Counted from the stretch's first letter, positions 17,205 to 27,059 are shown. The stretch is DNA of 64,000 bases from CAVTRI01 sp963737075 (GCA_963737075.1 CAVTRI010000001.1:1488001-1552000), one strand, 5' to 3'. Notes: generated from the letters alone by a model not told the origin. Made by a program: numbers and translations.

Positions 17205-18347
17205 ATGATACGAAGACGAAGGATTCCCGGCGCTCGTGGTCGCCGAGTGAACTCGGTGCTCGGCGCATTCGGCCTGACGCTCGTTCGGCGTTCGTATGCT
17301 GAGCGACTCCTCCGTTGTGAGGGCCGCTATCGGGTCGTTCTCCAGCGATTTCACATCGACGACGAATCCGCCCTGTTCGAACCGACGCTTCTCAGCTATT
17401 GTCATATTCCTGACGAGGCGCGAGATTATCTTCGGCCGGACAACCCCCGCCTCACCGAGCTCATTCACCGCTACAAGGCGCTCGATCATCCGATCTTGGC
17501 CCACTCAGCGTGGACCGAGGATTTCGCCAGCCGTCACATCGACCTGCAGGGCTTCCGAAGTGACCGCGGCTACCAATGGCAGCTCCGAGATCTCAATACG
17601 GAGATCAATTACTACGTCACGCTGAACTACCTGGAGAAGACGGCGGGCAACCTACTCGAGCTTCTTTCGGAGGACGACCTTTTCGGCAGCTACACCCTGA
17701 CCGTTGGTGGACGCGTCGTTAGCCGTGACCTGCTGGACTCGGCCAACGAGATCCGTTTCCTCGAAGGTACGCTCGGCTTGTCTGGCCGAAGGGACTTCAA
17801 CGTACTTGACATCGGTGCGGGGTATGGGCGCTTGGCCCACCGCCTAGTCGAGGCGATTCCGCCGTTCGGGAAGATCTTTTGTGTTGACGCTGTCGCTGTC
17901 TCAACCTTTCTCTGCGAGTACTACCTTCGGTTCCGCGGTGTGGACGACCGCGTTTCAGTGATTCCACTCGACGAGCTCGAGACACTTCTCTCCAGCAATC
18001 GTGTCGACTTGGCCATCAACATCCATAGCTTCTCCGAGTGCTCGTTAACGGCGATCACGGCATGGATCGACCTGCTTGCCCGGCACAACGTTAGGTACCT
18101 CTTCGTCGTGCCAAATGTTCCATGGCCACCCCGTGGCGTGCAGCATGAGACCGGGCAGGTAGGACTTTGGTCCAGAGAAACAGAAGCAATCAAAGCAGGG
18201 CAATCGCGGAGCTATGATTACCTGCCGTATCTTCACGCGCGGGGCTACCAGATTATTGAGCATCGCCCTAAATATGACGATGAGTTCGTACAGCGACATG
18301 GTGTAACCCCCACTGAGTATTTCCTTCTTGAACGTAAGAGCGGATGA
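17205..18347 (+). CDS. Putative sugar O-methyltransferase
   Basis: A 380-residue protein. The central part reads FNVLDIGAGYGRLAHRLVEA, the SAM-binding motif I of class I methyltransferases, with an acidic residue at the end of strand 2 (KIFCVDAVAV). The N-terminal 180 residues contain DLNTEINYYVTLNYLEKTAG and no known catalytic motif, and the C-terminal half ends HGVTPTEYFLLERK. This architecture matches the family named putative sugar O-methyltransferase, found in glycan loci. It would methylate a hydroxyl of a nucleotide sugar or glycan. Start: ATG 17205; a GTG at 17247 is an alternative. GC is lower than in the flanking IS DNA. It stands alone between mobile elements, so its native operon has been lost. 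Confidence 0.75.
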   Translation: MIRRRRIPGARGRRVNSVLGAFGLTLVRRSYAERLLRCEGRYRVVLQRFHIDDESALFEPTLLSYCHIPDEARDYLRPDNPRLTELIHRYKALDHPILAHSAWTEDFASRHIDLQGFRSDRGYQWQLRDLNTEINYYVTLNYLEKTAGNLLELLSEDDLFGSYTLTVGGRVVSRDLLDSANEIRFLEGTLGLSGRRDFNVLDIGAGYGRLAHRLVEAIPPFGKIFCVDAVAVSTFLCEYYLRFRGVDDRVSVIPLDELETLLSSNRVDLAINIHSFSECSLTAITAWIDLLARHNVRYLFVVPNVPWPPRGVQHETGQVGLWSRETEAIKAGQSRSYDYLPYLHARGYQIIEHRPKYDDEFVQRHGVTPTEYFLLERKSG

Positions 18348-18630
18348 CCGCATCGCGAAATGACGAGCGAGATGCCGGGACATCGCCGAGATGACGTGTA
18401 CCAGGCCATTTAGCGTCTCTGGCAGGCCAAGCACCCTGTCGTACAGAACAAGTCGCCTTGTCAGCCACCACGTGGAGTTCCCTTCCGCCGGTCGCCTCCA
18501 CCACATGGCCGAGAAGCCCGGAGACTCGCCGGTGAGCTAGTCAGGATGGAACGGCCGGCTCCGTTCCGCACAAGATGCGTGGGTCATCCACCGTCTTTGC
18601 GACGGAGCCACTACTGGAAGGAGCCGGCCG

Positions 18631-19697
18631 TTGCCCAGTCTTGCTCGTCATGGTGATGTCGTCCATCTGGGGATGGATGTGCACAAGGACTCGATCTCTG
18701 TAGGGATTTTGAACGGGGGGGCCGTGAGAGTCCCGACATGGAGGTGATCTTCAACGACGAGGTGTCGGTGCGGCGGCTGGTCGGCCGTTCCCCGAGCCAG
18801 CGCGGTTGCGGGCGTGCTACGACGCGGGGCCGACCGGGTATGACCTGCATCGTTTGCTGGTGTCGTCCAAGGCACCGGGGGACAAGGTCAAGACCGAAGC
18901 GTGACTGCCGGGCGCTAACCCGGCTGCATCGGGCGGGGGAGCTGGTGGCCATCCGGGTCTATTCCCCGACGGAGGAAGCGGTGCGGGACCTGTGCCGCAC
19001 CCGGGGGAACATGGTGGCGGACCTGACCAGGGCCCGAAGCCGGTTGACGAAGTTCTTGTTGCGCCACTCGAGGATCTGGCGGGGAGGGTCGAACTGGCCG
19101 GTCAAGCACGAGGCATGGCTGGTCGAGCAGCGCTTCGACGAGCCTGCCTTGCAGACCACCTTCGAGCACTACCGGGCGGTGGTGGCCACCCGCGACGCCC
19201 AGCTCGCCGCGGTCGAAGCCGATCTGGTCGCCTGGTTCGACCGGGAGCCCTTCGCCGAGCCCGTCCGCCGCTTGGGCGCTTACCGGGGGGTGACGTACAT
19301 GGGCGTGTTGGCGTTGCAGGCCGAGGTGTGCGACTGGCGTCGCTTCGAGCGGCCGGCGTCGCTGATGGGGTTCGTGGGGCTGGTGCCCAGCGAGCCTTCC
19401 AGCGGCGACTCCGCCCACCGGGGGCACATCACCAAAGCCGGTAACACCCACCTACGCGCCCAGCTGGTCGAGTCCGCCTGGTCCTACCAGCACCGCCCTT
19501 ACGTCGGCGCCGAGATCGCCAAGCGCCACGAGGGTTCGCGGCCGGAGATCGTGGCCCGGGCGTGGGCCGCCCAGCTGCGCCTGTGCGGCCGGTTCCGGCA
19601 CCTGTCCGCCCGCAAGAACACCAAGAACGTGGTCGCCGCGGCGGTCGCCCGGGAGCTCTCCGGATTCTTATGGGCGGAAATGACCGCTCGAGCATGA
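18631..19697 (+). pseudogene. IS110-family transposase, frameshifted
   Basis: TTG at 18631 with AAGGAG upstream. The first frame reads VVHLGMDVHKDSISVGIL (first catalytic Asp of the RuvC-like DEDD domain). A run of seven G near 18715 shifts the frame to SPDMEVIFNDEVSVRRLV-like text, and a further change near 18900 kills the KTDRRDA segment. The C-terminal Transposase_20 domain is intact: SLMGFVGLVPSEPSSGDSAH and GHITKAGNTHLRAQLVESAW, including the serine of SSG. The element is probably inactive unless supplied in trans. Confidence 0.8.
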
Positions 19698-20049
19698 CCG
19701 CCGCCTCTTCCGTCGGTCTCCTCGGCTGGCTGGCCGGGTGACCGAGACCTCCACGATGCGCCGGCGAACAGCCGTTGCAGGACCGATCCCCGGTGGCCCT
19801 ATGCCGCGGCTGTGCCGAAGCGAAGCTAGTCAGGGGCAACTTCCTTGCGGATACCCGACATGCTGTTCCGAACCGCGAACATCAGTGTGTCGGCAACGGC
19901 CGAACCACTGCCCGCCGGCGCGTCGTCGAGACCGCGGGCCCCGACCACCGCCAACCTCTACACCCCCCACGCGCCACGAAGCCAAAGGCGCTCTCAGGAA
20001 GCCCCGCCGGGCTTCCTCATCCATGATGGCCGCCACACTGACCGGGCCC

Positions 20050-20123
20050 TCAAGGGTCGCTGCGGGCCTCCGCTCGCTACGCTCGCTCCGTGTCCTCGCT
20101 CGGCCTGCGGCCGACCCTTGACC
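20050..20123 (+). ncRNA. Conserved long hairpin in the IS1111-like 3' end (candidate bridge RNA)
   Basis: The outer arms TCAAGGGTCG and CGACCCTTGA are complementary. The interior contains GGCCTCCGCTCGCT and GCTCGGCCTGCGGCC. The same block, with compensating differences, lies in the 3' end of the second IS1111-like element (58244-58301 on the minus strand), although the two transposases differ. IS1111-group elements are known to encode their target-choosing RNA in the 3' non-coding end. That this block is part of that RNA is inference. Confidence 0.45.
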
Positions 20124-20377
20124 ACCCTGCCTTGATCTGAAGCGCCCAAAAAGGCTTCAGCACAAAGCCTCGCGACCCATTGACAAGCCGTTCCACATCA
20201 GTGCCTTGGCCATAATTGATCGCGCGTCTGAAATACCACGAGAATCACATCGATGTGGTTTTCATTCGGCGGAATCGGCGTCGACCGGTCGTACCCGCTG
20301 GTCTGTCAGAGGATGCCCGGGGCTGCTGGTGTGCTGATCGCTCGCCGGTGTCAGTCAGCTATGATGCACAGACGCGG

Positions 20378-21607
20378 CTATCTGACGGCCGTCCGGCCAG
20401 CAGGCCGAGCCCGAGCGGTCAGGCCGCGGTCGCGAGGCGTGCGCGCCGCTGGTCGTGGGACGTCCCGCGTCGCCGTTCGGAGCGCAGTCGGGCACCGTTC
20501 TTGGCGTAGCCGTTCCCGCATGGCCGGGTCGGCCTCATGGGTGTTCCGCCATTCCAGGTAGGCGTGCAGCCGGCCGGTCAACACGAGGCGGTTGGGGTAG
20601 TCCGAGCCGTTCAACACGAAGTCCCGCAACGGTCCGAAGTGACATTCGATCGGGTTCGCCCACGAGCTGTATGTCGGAGTGAAGCACAGCTCCACGTTGT
20701 GACGCTCGCACCAGCGCTGGATCATGGCGGCCTTATGGAGCTTCAGGTTGTCCAAAATCACGTAAATGCGCCGTCTACAGGGCGCCGCCCGGCAGGACCT
20801 GATCGCGCCCAGGGTATTGTCGGTCCCTTTGCGCAGCCGGACCACCCCCCAGAGGCGGTCGGCGCCCAGGTCGTAGCAGGCATGGAACTGCCGTACCCCA
20901 CAGCGCTTGTGGTAGTTGGCCCGCAGCCGCTGGGGCTTCTTGGGGGCGGCCCAACAGCAGCCCTTGACCGGGTGAACCGGCAGCGGCCCGAACTCGTCGA
21001 AGGCGAAGGTCCGATCCGGGAAGCGAGCGATCACCTCCTCGATGCGGTCCAGCTTCGCCTCCTTGTCCGGGTTGTTCGACTCCTTCCAGGTCTTGGTCTT
21101 CTGGAAGGTCACCTGATGACGATCGAGGATTTGCCGCAACCGCGCCTTGGAGATCACGATCGGCCGGTCCGCCAGGCCGGCCAGATAGCGACGCAGCTTG
21201 CGCAGGCTCCAATGCGAAAACGGCATGCCCGCCTTGGACGGACGCTCCTTGGCCGTCGCGACGATGAAGGCCTCCTCGTCAGTCGTTATCCGGCGGGGAC
21301 GGCCACCCGCCCACTGAGGGTCCAAGCTGGCCATGTTCAGCTCGTTGAACCGGTGAATCATCTCCCGCACCCGATCCGGGCTGGTCTGCACCAGCCGGGC
21401 GATCACCTCCACGGTGTTGCCGCCCGCCGACGCCAACACCACCATCGCCCGCCGATAGCGCACCACACTGACCATCGTCTGGCCCCTACCCCGACGAACG
21501 ATCCGCTGCAACTGGTGGCCCTCCTCATCGGACAGCCGCCGAACCCTCACACGCTCACTCATCCCAGCAGCACGACACACCGCCTCCACCGAGATGGCGG
21601 ACCCCAA
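20378..21607 (-). CDS. IS630-family transposase
   Basis: A 409-residue open frame; an ATG at 21562 (MSERVRVRRLSDEEGHQLQR) is the more usual start. The N-terminal half has HTH segments (VVLASAGGNTVEVIARLVQT). The DDE catalytic residues are at TFAFDEFGPLP, IYVILDNLKLHK and SSWANPIECHF. The last about 35 residues are basic and low-complexity. Imperfect inverted repeats sharing CTGATCG-T/C-T-T/C-GCC near 20330 and 21625 may mark the ends. It would move its own element by cut-and-paste into TA sites. It appears intact and is distinct from the IS630 copies at 9.3 and 52.7 kb. Confidence 0.85.
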   Translation of the reverse strand: MGSAISVEAVCRAAGMSERVRVRRLSDEEGHQLQRIVRRGRGQTMVSVVRYRRAMVVLASAGGNTVEVIARLVQTSPDRVREMIHRFNELNMASLDPQWAGGRPRRITTDEEAFIVATAKERPSKAGMPFSHWSLRKLRRYLAGLADRPIVISKARLRQILDRHQVTFQKTKTWKESNNPDKEAKLDRIEEVIARFPDRTFAFDEFGPLPVHPVKGCCWAAPKKPQRLRANYHKRCGVRQFHACYDLGADRLWGVVRLRKGTDNTLGAIRSCRAAPCRRRIYVILDNLKLHKAAMIQRWCERHNVELCFTPTYSSWANPIECHFGPLRDFVLNGSDYPNRLVLTGRLHAYLEWRNTHEADPAMRERLRQERCPTALRTATRDVPRPAARTPRDRGLTARARPAGRTAVR

Positions 21608-21786
21608 CAGGGCAAACGATCAGGGCCGAGGCACTAGCTGGTACCGGCAATTGCGGGGATCAAAGCAGTCAAGTCACAACGACGGTGCGTGTCACGGTGG
21701 CTCGCTTCCACGCAGGACAGGTGGATCCCAAAGACGAGGTCCTGTCCGCCTTCTTGGCCAAAGAATGGTCTCTTCCCCTAGAGCTC

Positions 21787-22992
21787 CTACTGCCTGAGTT
21801 TTGCGGCCAGAGTGTTACCAGCCCGGAAGGCCAGCCGCCTTGTTCCAAGCGCGGTGCGGCGCGCTTTTGGGTGCCTGTTCAAGACAACCGTGGCTCGGGC
21901 CACGATCGCGTCTAACACAGGGTGGTCATTGCAAGGGAGATAGCTCCTGGGACGGAAGGGTCCCCGCAGGACGTCGCGATTAAGGAACGCCTCCCTTCTT
22001 GAAAGGCAGTGACTTAGAATGTCCCATACATCGGCGGCTTGCTGTGGCGTTATCTCGACATCCGAGGAAAGACTCCGCACGGACTGGTTCATAAGTCGCA
22101 GGCATTCTATTGCTCGGACATGCGCCTTCGCGAGAAAGTGTTCTGGGTACTCATACCCGAAGTACATCCAGTAGTTGAGCTCAGCTCGCGCCGCGGTTAG
22201 GTTCTGTTCGAATGTGCTCAGTTGCGTCCACAGTCCTCGTCCGGTACGGCGGTAAACACCGGCGATTCGATTTACGAACCTCGCCCGTCCTCGCGCAATA
22301 TGAACAGTATACCGGCCATAATCGCCCCTGAACGAGTCTGCCGCCTGCGTCCCTATTATATCAACGAAGAACTGGGGAATCCCAGCTTGGAAGATCACGT
22401 TCCGGAAGATAGTTCCGATCGTGTTCGAAATCACCGCGCGATCACGGATGTAGTCCTCGAAAGAGTACTCGCCGTCGGGCGTCTCGTGGGGGATAACAGG
22501 CTCGCGCCTCCCGTTGGCAAACTCCTGGACACAGTTCCTTGAGTAAATGACGAAATCGGGGTGGGCCTCGAGAAAGGCAAATCCGCTCTGCAAGTAAGTG
22601 TCATCGATCCAATAATCGTCCGGATCAAGCGCGCAGAAGTAGTCTGTGTCCGTCAAAGCCAATGCGCGAAGAACGTTAACGTAATTCCCCCCGTTAGAAT
22701 CGGAATGAATAACTGTGAACATCTCTGGATGCTCCGCGGCATATCGTTTGGCGATAAGCAAAGATGAGTCCGTGGATGCGTCATCAGTAATGATAAGTCG
22801 GAAAGGAAATGTCGTCCGCTGTGTCAAGACAGATTCTATTGCTTGGGCAACATAGTCCGCTTGGTTGTACAGGGACATGATCACGGTTAGGCGCACTCCC
22901 TGTGCAGGAGGCTTCGCATCTACCACGACGGAACTGGCCAGTAACTCAGTCATCCCAAATGATTGCCATCCCCGTTGCCAACTACGACTCAC
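21787..22992 (-). CDS. Glycosyltransferase family 2
   Basis: A 401-residue protein. Homology begins at about residue 34: RLTVIMSLYNQADYVAQAIE, then FRLIITDDASTDSS and YFCALDPDDYWIDDTYL, giving the Asp residues for the nucleotide sugar and the metal (DPDD). The C-terminal 170 residues (NLTAARAELNYWMYFGYEYP...) resemble GT2 enzymes of surface-polysaccharide loci. An internal ATG at 22953 is an alternative start. There are no membrane spans. The sequence is AT-richer than its neighbours, as in the GT2 gene at 6842. Upstream is the disrupted IS110 fragment, downstream the IS630. Confidence 0.85.
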   Translation of the reverse strand: MSRSWQRGWQSFGMTELLASSVVVDAKPPAQGVRLTVIMSLYNQADYVAQAIESVLTQRTTFPFRLIITDDASTDSSLLIAKRYAAEHPEMFTVIHSDSNGGNYVNVLRALALTDTDYFCALDPDDYWIDDTYLQSGFAFLEAHPDFVIYSRNCVQEFANGRREPVIPHETPDGEYSFEDYIRDRAVISNTIGTIFRNVIFQAGIPQFFVDIIGTQAADSFRGDYGRYTVHIARGRARFVNRIAGVYRRTGRGLWTQLSTFEQNLTAARAELNYWMYFGYEYPEHFLAKAHVRAIECLRLMNQSVRSLSSDVEITPQQAADVWDILSHCLSRREAFLNRDVLRGPFRPRSYLPCNDHPVLDAIVARATVVLNRHPKARRTALGTRRLAFRAGNTLAAKLRQ

Positions 22993-23099
22993 TGACGGGG
23001 GCGAAGGCCTCGACGGAAGCGACTGGAACGAGGCGGTTCTCCCGAACGAGACGTAGGATATCCGGATCTACATGATGAAGCGTGGTTGACGGCCTCGGA

Positions 23100-23450
23100 T
23101 TCGTGCGCTTGGTGGAGTATGCCATCTGACGCCAGATGACAAGAGCAGCCGGAGGCGATAGAGAGCCTTATGCCGACATTGGCATAAGGCCCGGTAGCGC
23201 ACGAGCTCGCGCATCCGGCAGGCGACCCACGCCTCGCGCAGGCGGCCCCATGCGCAGCAGATCGGCGAGCAGCCGGGCGTCGGAGTGGTCCTTCTTCACC
23301 CGCTGGTAGGAGAAAGCCTTGATCCCGAGCGGATGGGCCAGATGCAGCCGGGCACGGCACTCGGCGATCAGACCCGCCGCCGAGCACCCGCCCACCGTGG
23401 CCTCCATCGCCACCTCCGGGCCCGGGCCGGCCAAGCCCCGCTAGTGGGGC
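23100..23450 (-). pseudogene. IS110-family transposase, N-terminal fragment
   Basis: From about 23430 down the frame reads VAMEATVGGCSAAGLIAECR, HLAHPLGIKAFSYQR and KKDHSDARLLADLLRMG, the DEDD-domain E and D-D motifs of IS110 transposases. A frameshift then leads to EAWVACRMRELVRYRALCQC-like text. The start and the C-terminal domain are absent. It differs from the other IS110 copies in the window. Confidence 0.65.
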
Positions 23451-25206
23451 GATGCGACTGATGCTCCTTCTCACGCTGCGAAGCATCATATGCCGGTCCG
23501 TCGCACGGCGCCGTCGGCCGTGCCGCATTCATTCGGCGGTCCTGACGACCAGTGAGACGTCCTGAGTGCGCCACTAAGAGGAGTGCCGCCCGTTCGCCAC
23601 ACCAGCTCAGGCATGTTAGGACTCGCTCGGGCAAGCCGAGACGGTACAGTACGTGCCGCAACCGAAGCGTCCACGAGGTGACCGCACTCACGACAGGAGC
23701 GTTGACGCCTTCGGTGCCCCGGGCCGCAAGGACCTCGAGCGTTACAACCGAGGCGTTCCGCTGTGGGCCAATTCGTACGAGCTGCCAGTCCACCAATGAC
23801 GAAGCTTCGTCCGGAAGGTTTGCCCACTTGCCGCCATCGCGTCTGGGGGCGCTCGCCAGTCGCTCATAGACGGTCTCGACATGGTCGCGCCAACGCTCAG
23901 ATGCATGGATTTCATTGACGCTGCGACACAAACGTCTACCGGCATCAGCACGGAAGGCGTGGTCTACCGCTAGACGCCGCAGCAGGTGCCGGTACTCGTC
24001 AACCGAGCCAGCGCGCAACACATCGTTCAGTGACTCCAAGTCGGCAAAGGCAACGGAATCCTCGAGTCGCTCCGGGGTATAAGCGAGCACAGGTGTTTCG
24101 AGGAGGGCGCTTTCGAGTAGGGAGGTCGCCGAACCCAACGGAAATGAGTCCAAGTAGATGTCGGCCGCCTGGCGGTAGAGGAATGGGTGGACGACTGGCC
24201 CGACAGCAAAGACGCGCCCCGGTAGACGCTTCATCAAGTCCAACCACTGCCCCCGTGCTGTTGGCCCCACAGCGAGGAGAACCAACGAGGGGTTTTCGAA
24301 TAACTCATCGGTGAGGAGGTCGAGGAAGGTCGGTTTTTCCAACGACTCGAACTTGTATTCGGTCGCTATAGTAAGGAGCACGACGCTTTCGCTTCGCAGC
24401 GACAGCTCCTCTTTCGCCGCTTGGCGGGCTATTTTTCGCCGGACCGAGGGCAGAGGCAGAGGTAAGCTGACTAACTGGCCGCGGTCAAACCCTCGTCGCT
24501 GCACAGCCAGCGTCGCTCCCGCCGAGCGAAAGCATATTAGGACGTCTGGCAGGCTAGCACCCAACCAGAACCGGTGGTCGGCATGGTTAACGGTCGCGAC
24601 CGGCGGGCCATTCGCCAGGCCGCCGAGAGCAAGTGAAGGGACGGCGTCGTCTGGATGGCTGTGCAGGATCACCACGTCAGCTTCTAGCACCGCTTTGAGA
24701 AGCTCCTCTGCCCTTCGGAGCAACGTGTGAGCCTCCGCGCTCAAGTCAACAATGCGGCCGTTCGAGCGTGTGACAGCGTAAAAGAGGTCACTGGGCACCG
24801 TTGTAAGCGGTCGCGTCGTGACAATATCGTGCCGCCGGTTGGCGTCAGCACTGATCCACCTGGCTGCCAGTCGTGTATGGCCTCCGACCTCGTAGACCTC
24901 GGAGAACACATGCAGGACGTGACGAATGTTGGCCGCTTTGGTTGCGCTCGGCCTCGTGCGCCCAGGATCGCAGAGAGCCTGTCGTCCAATCGACCGCAGC
25001 ACGGCTTCCAACTGGGCCGAGGCGAATGTACCCGGGTGGTTCCAGCAGGCGAACTGCGCCGAAAGCTCGGCCATGTTGGCTGCCTCTTCGAAGCGTCCGG
25101 CATCAAACCGACGGAGGGCTGCCTCAGTGAGGCGCGCAAACACTCTACCGTTCCGCAAGGCGCGGCTGCTGAGGGCGCGAGGCGCGGTTGCCGAGTCGTG
25201 ATTCAT
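23368..25206 (-). CDS. Glycosyltransferase (GT-B type) with a foreign C-terminal tail
   Basis: About 612 residues from an ATG at 25206, preceded by GAGGAAG and overlapping the upstream GNAT gene by 4 bp (ATGA), so the two are translationally coupled. IRHVLHVFSEVYEVGGHTRL is a typical N-terminal Rossmann start of GT4-like enzymes. The C-terminal donor site shows LAVGPTARGQW, ADIYLDSFPLGSATSLLESALLETPVLAYTPE, with the Glu and Gly-rich loop of GT-B enzymes (similar to the donor half of O-GlcNAc-type or GT41-like proteins). From about residue 570 the frame runs into an IS110 remnant (RARRWRWRPRWAG), so the natural C-terminus is lost. Whether the enzyme is active is unclear. Confidence 0.75.
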   Translation of the reverse strand: MNHDSATAPRALSSRALRNGRVFARLTEAALRRFDAGRFEEAANMAELSAQFACWNHPGTFASAQLEAVLRSIGRQALCDPGRTRPSATKAANIRHVLHVFSEVYEVGGHTRLAARWISADANRRHDIVTTRPLTTVPSDLFYAVTRSNGRIVDLSAEAHTLLRRAEELLKAVLEADVVILHSHPDDAVPSLALGGLANGPPVATVNHADHRFWLGASLPDVLICFRSAGATLAVQRRGFDRGQLVSLPLPLPSVRRKIARQAAKEELSLRSESVVLLTIATEYKFESLEKPTFLDLLTDELFENPSLVLLAVGPTARGQWLDLMKRLPGRVFAVGPVVHPFLYRQAADIYLDSFPLGSATSLLESALLETPVLAYTPERLEDSVAFADLESLNDVLRAGSVDEYRHLLRRLAVDHAFRADAGRRLCRSVNEIHASERWRDHVETVYERLASAPRRDGGKWANLPDEASSLVDWQLVRIGPQRNASVVTLEVLAARGTEGVNAPVVSAVTSWTLRLRHVLYRLGLPERVLTCLSWCGERAALLLVAHSGRLTGRQDRRMNAARPTAPCDGPAYDASQREKEHQSHRPTSGAWPARARRWRWRPRWAGARRRV

Positions 25207-25763
25207 AAGGCAGGCTTCCTCGGTTGACCTGACGGGGATAGGGCCCGATAGCACTTTTGAAACCACAAGCTCACGACTGCGATAGCGAAGCCGCAACGCC
25301 CGGACAGCCGCAGTGCTCGAAGGTTTTCTCCCTGAGTGACGACGCCGACTTCATGCACGCCGGCCAAGGCGAACCACGAGAGCGAATGCTGCACGAGGCT
25401 TTCACCCACCCACCATCCCAAGTGCTCTGTATCGACAGCGATAAGTCCGATCTCGCTAGTCCCTGGTGTGCTCTGGACCGTACAAATGACGTATCCGGTC
25501 ACGTCACTCTCCGCTTCTGTTACGAAGACGCCGGTCTCGGGGGCCTCGTGATCTCGCACGATCATGCCGATACAGGGCGTCACAAGCGTTCGTTGGGAAG
25601 CTGCGACTCGGGGCAGAAGCGAACTGTTTCGGTGCGTCGAAGAGGCGATCATCTCGAGGCGTGGGATGTCCAAGGACGTCGCAGGACGAGTAATTGGGAC
25701 GCCGGGTTCAAGCTCGTCCTCGGACTCCGGTAGTGCTCGACGGAGCGAGACTCCAACATCCAT
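25203..25763 (-). CDS. GNAT-family N-acetyltransferase
   Basis: About 186 residues from an ATG at 25763; the N-terminal start PITRPATSLDIPRLEMIAS is typical of GNAT proteins. The acetyl-CoA region reads EIGLIAVDTEHLGWWVGESL, where the usual Q/RxxGxG/A loop is altered to HLGWWVG, followed by GVHEVGVVTQGENLRALRL and CGF. The pattern resembles RffC/WecD-type TDP-sugar amine acetyltransferases. It probably N-acetylates an amino sugar for the glycan. The gene overlaps the downstream glycosyltransferase start by 4 bp, indicating one operon. The altered pyrophosphate-binding loop makes activity slightly doubtful. Confidence 0.75.
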   Translation of the reverse strand: MDVGVSLRRALPESEDELEPGVPITRPATSLDIPRLEMIASSTHRNSSLLPRVAASQRTLVTPCIGMIVRDHEAPETGVFVTEAESDVTGYVICTVQSTPGTSEIGLIAVDTEHLGWWVGESLVQHSLSWFALAGVHEVGVVTQGENLRALRLSGRCGFAIAVVSLWFQKCYRALSPSGQPRKPAL

Positions 25764-25984
25764 TACTCGTACTCGGCATCTTCTAGTATTGCAAATGCAG
25801 CCGCGGCCTCTTCTGGACATAAGTATAAAGCAACTCGATCTCGTTTTGCGACCACCAGTCATCACCTCCACAATGCAACGTACTTGAGCCGCCCTTCGGT
25901 TCTGGAGATGCGCCGGCCCCACTACCCCGAGACCCAGGGGAGGTAGGGGCAGGGCGCCCCGGCCTGAGCCAATGCCGTCGGTGG

Positions 25985-26080
25985 TTACTCGCACAGAAAG
26001 GCTGTCGCGACCTCGATGACCGCGGCATGGTCCGAATGGCTTAGGTCATTGTAGAGGCGACGCTCCACCGTGTGCTCCAT
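25985..26080 (-). CDS. Small ORF of 31 residues with a strong ribosome binding site
   Basis: ATG at 26080 preceded by GGGAGGAGG at suitable spacing. The product MEHTVERRLYNDLSHSDHAA then VIEVATAFLCE has no family that I recognise. It may be a true small protein, or the start of a gene truncated by the IS debris. Confidence 0.3.
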   Translation of the reverse strand: MEHTVERRLYNDLSHSDHAAVIEVATAFLCE

Positions 26081-26374
26081 TACCGCAACCTCCTCCCGGT
26101 GCGCAGCACGACCTCGTGCCTTAGCCAGTGCCTATGGGCCCATACCTCCTGTGGATGAACGATAGCGCCGTCGACTGAGGTGTGCTCGATTGCGTGAAAG
26201 GACCCGGGCCTTCCGAGGTCCCAAAGTTGAGCTCCGAGGCCGGCGGGTGCGGTTGGCGACGTTGGTCACGACCGGCTCCTGGATCATCTCGTGGGTTTTC
26301 CTCTCTTGCCCTTGGGTCCGATCAGCCCTGGACCCTACTCGTCGGATGCCTCGGTGTGCATCGGCAGGTTGATG

Positions 26375-26508
26375 GCATCGATGGAACGGTCGCCACGAGG
26401 GCTCGGGTGGGGCGTTCGACGTTGACGAGGACTTCCGCGCCCAAGTAGCGACGGCCTCGGTTGATTCGTCGTTCTGCTCGACCAGCACCGCTCCCATCAG
26501 GAGGAATG
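26375..26508 (-). pseudogene. IS256-family transposase, C-terminal scrap
   Basis: The text GAVLVEQNDE followed, after a one-base shift, by GRRYLGAEVLVNVERP is the typical end of IS256 transposases (AVLxEQxDEWxEGRRYxxLE). It directly follows the IstB fragment in the same open frame. Confidence 0.45.
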
Positions 26509-27025
26509 CTGGTTTGGCGAGGTGTTTCAGCCGGGCGGCGAAGCTGCGGTCGGCGTGGCCGCCGACGAGGTTGGCGAGGAGGCGCCTCCAGGTGCTGAAC
26601 ATGACGTCATGGCTGCGCCGGCACGCCTGGTCCGCGAGGGCGACCGCCAGGTGGGTCCTTCCGACCCCCGACCGGCCCGTAGAGGCACAGCCCTTCGCCG
26701 GCGTCGATGAACTCCCCAGACGGCCAGGTCGCGCACCTGGGCGGTGGGTGGGCTTCGGGTTGAAGGAGAAGTCGAAGCCCTCCAAGGTGGCGGGGCTCGA
26801 CAGGTGGGCGGCGCGTAGGCGCCGGTGGACCACGCTGGCCTCCCAGCGGGCGAGCTCATCCTCGCACAGGGTCTGGAGAAACTCGACGTGTCCGAGCGTG
26901 CCGGCTCTGGCCTCGGCCAGGCGGGCGTCGAGGGTATCGAGCATCCCGGTGAGCTTGAGCCGGCGAAGCATGGGGGCCAGCTGGGTGTGGGCGGCAATGG
27001 TCAGGGCGCTGTGGTCCTTCAAAGG
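26509..27025 (-). pseudogene. istB: IS21-family helper ATPase (IstB), frameshifted
   Basis: Reading from 27025 down: LAPMLRRLKLTGMLDTLDAR, LGHVEFLQTLCEDELARWEA, then a shift in FNPKPTH. In another frame comes the degraded P-loop region (SGVGRTHLAVALADQACRR instead of GVGKTHLA), then SRLLANL-like and ADRSFAARLKHLAKPAFLL. This is the N-terminal two thirds of IstB, the AAA+ helper of IS21 transposition. The Walker A Lys is replaced and the Walker B segment is missing. Confidence 0.75.
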
Positions 27026-27059
27026 CGCCCCGCCCGCGCAGCCACGCCGGGGCGTCAAC

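Larger units (their letters stand above)
18545..20199 (+). mobile_element. IS110-family element of the IS1111 type, degenerate
   Basis: Subterminal inverted repeats GATGGAACGGC (18545-18555) and GCCGTTCCACATC (20187-20199) bracket one transposase gene and a long non-coding 3' part (19698-20186). A perfect 13-bp inverted repeat (AACGGCCGGCTCC with GGAGCCGGCCGTT) lies just before the transposase start. Subterminal inverted repeats plus a long 3' non-coding end are features of the IS1111 group. The same layout recurs at 58179-59653. Confidence 0.7.
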
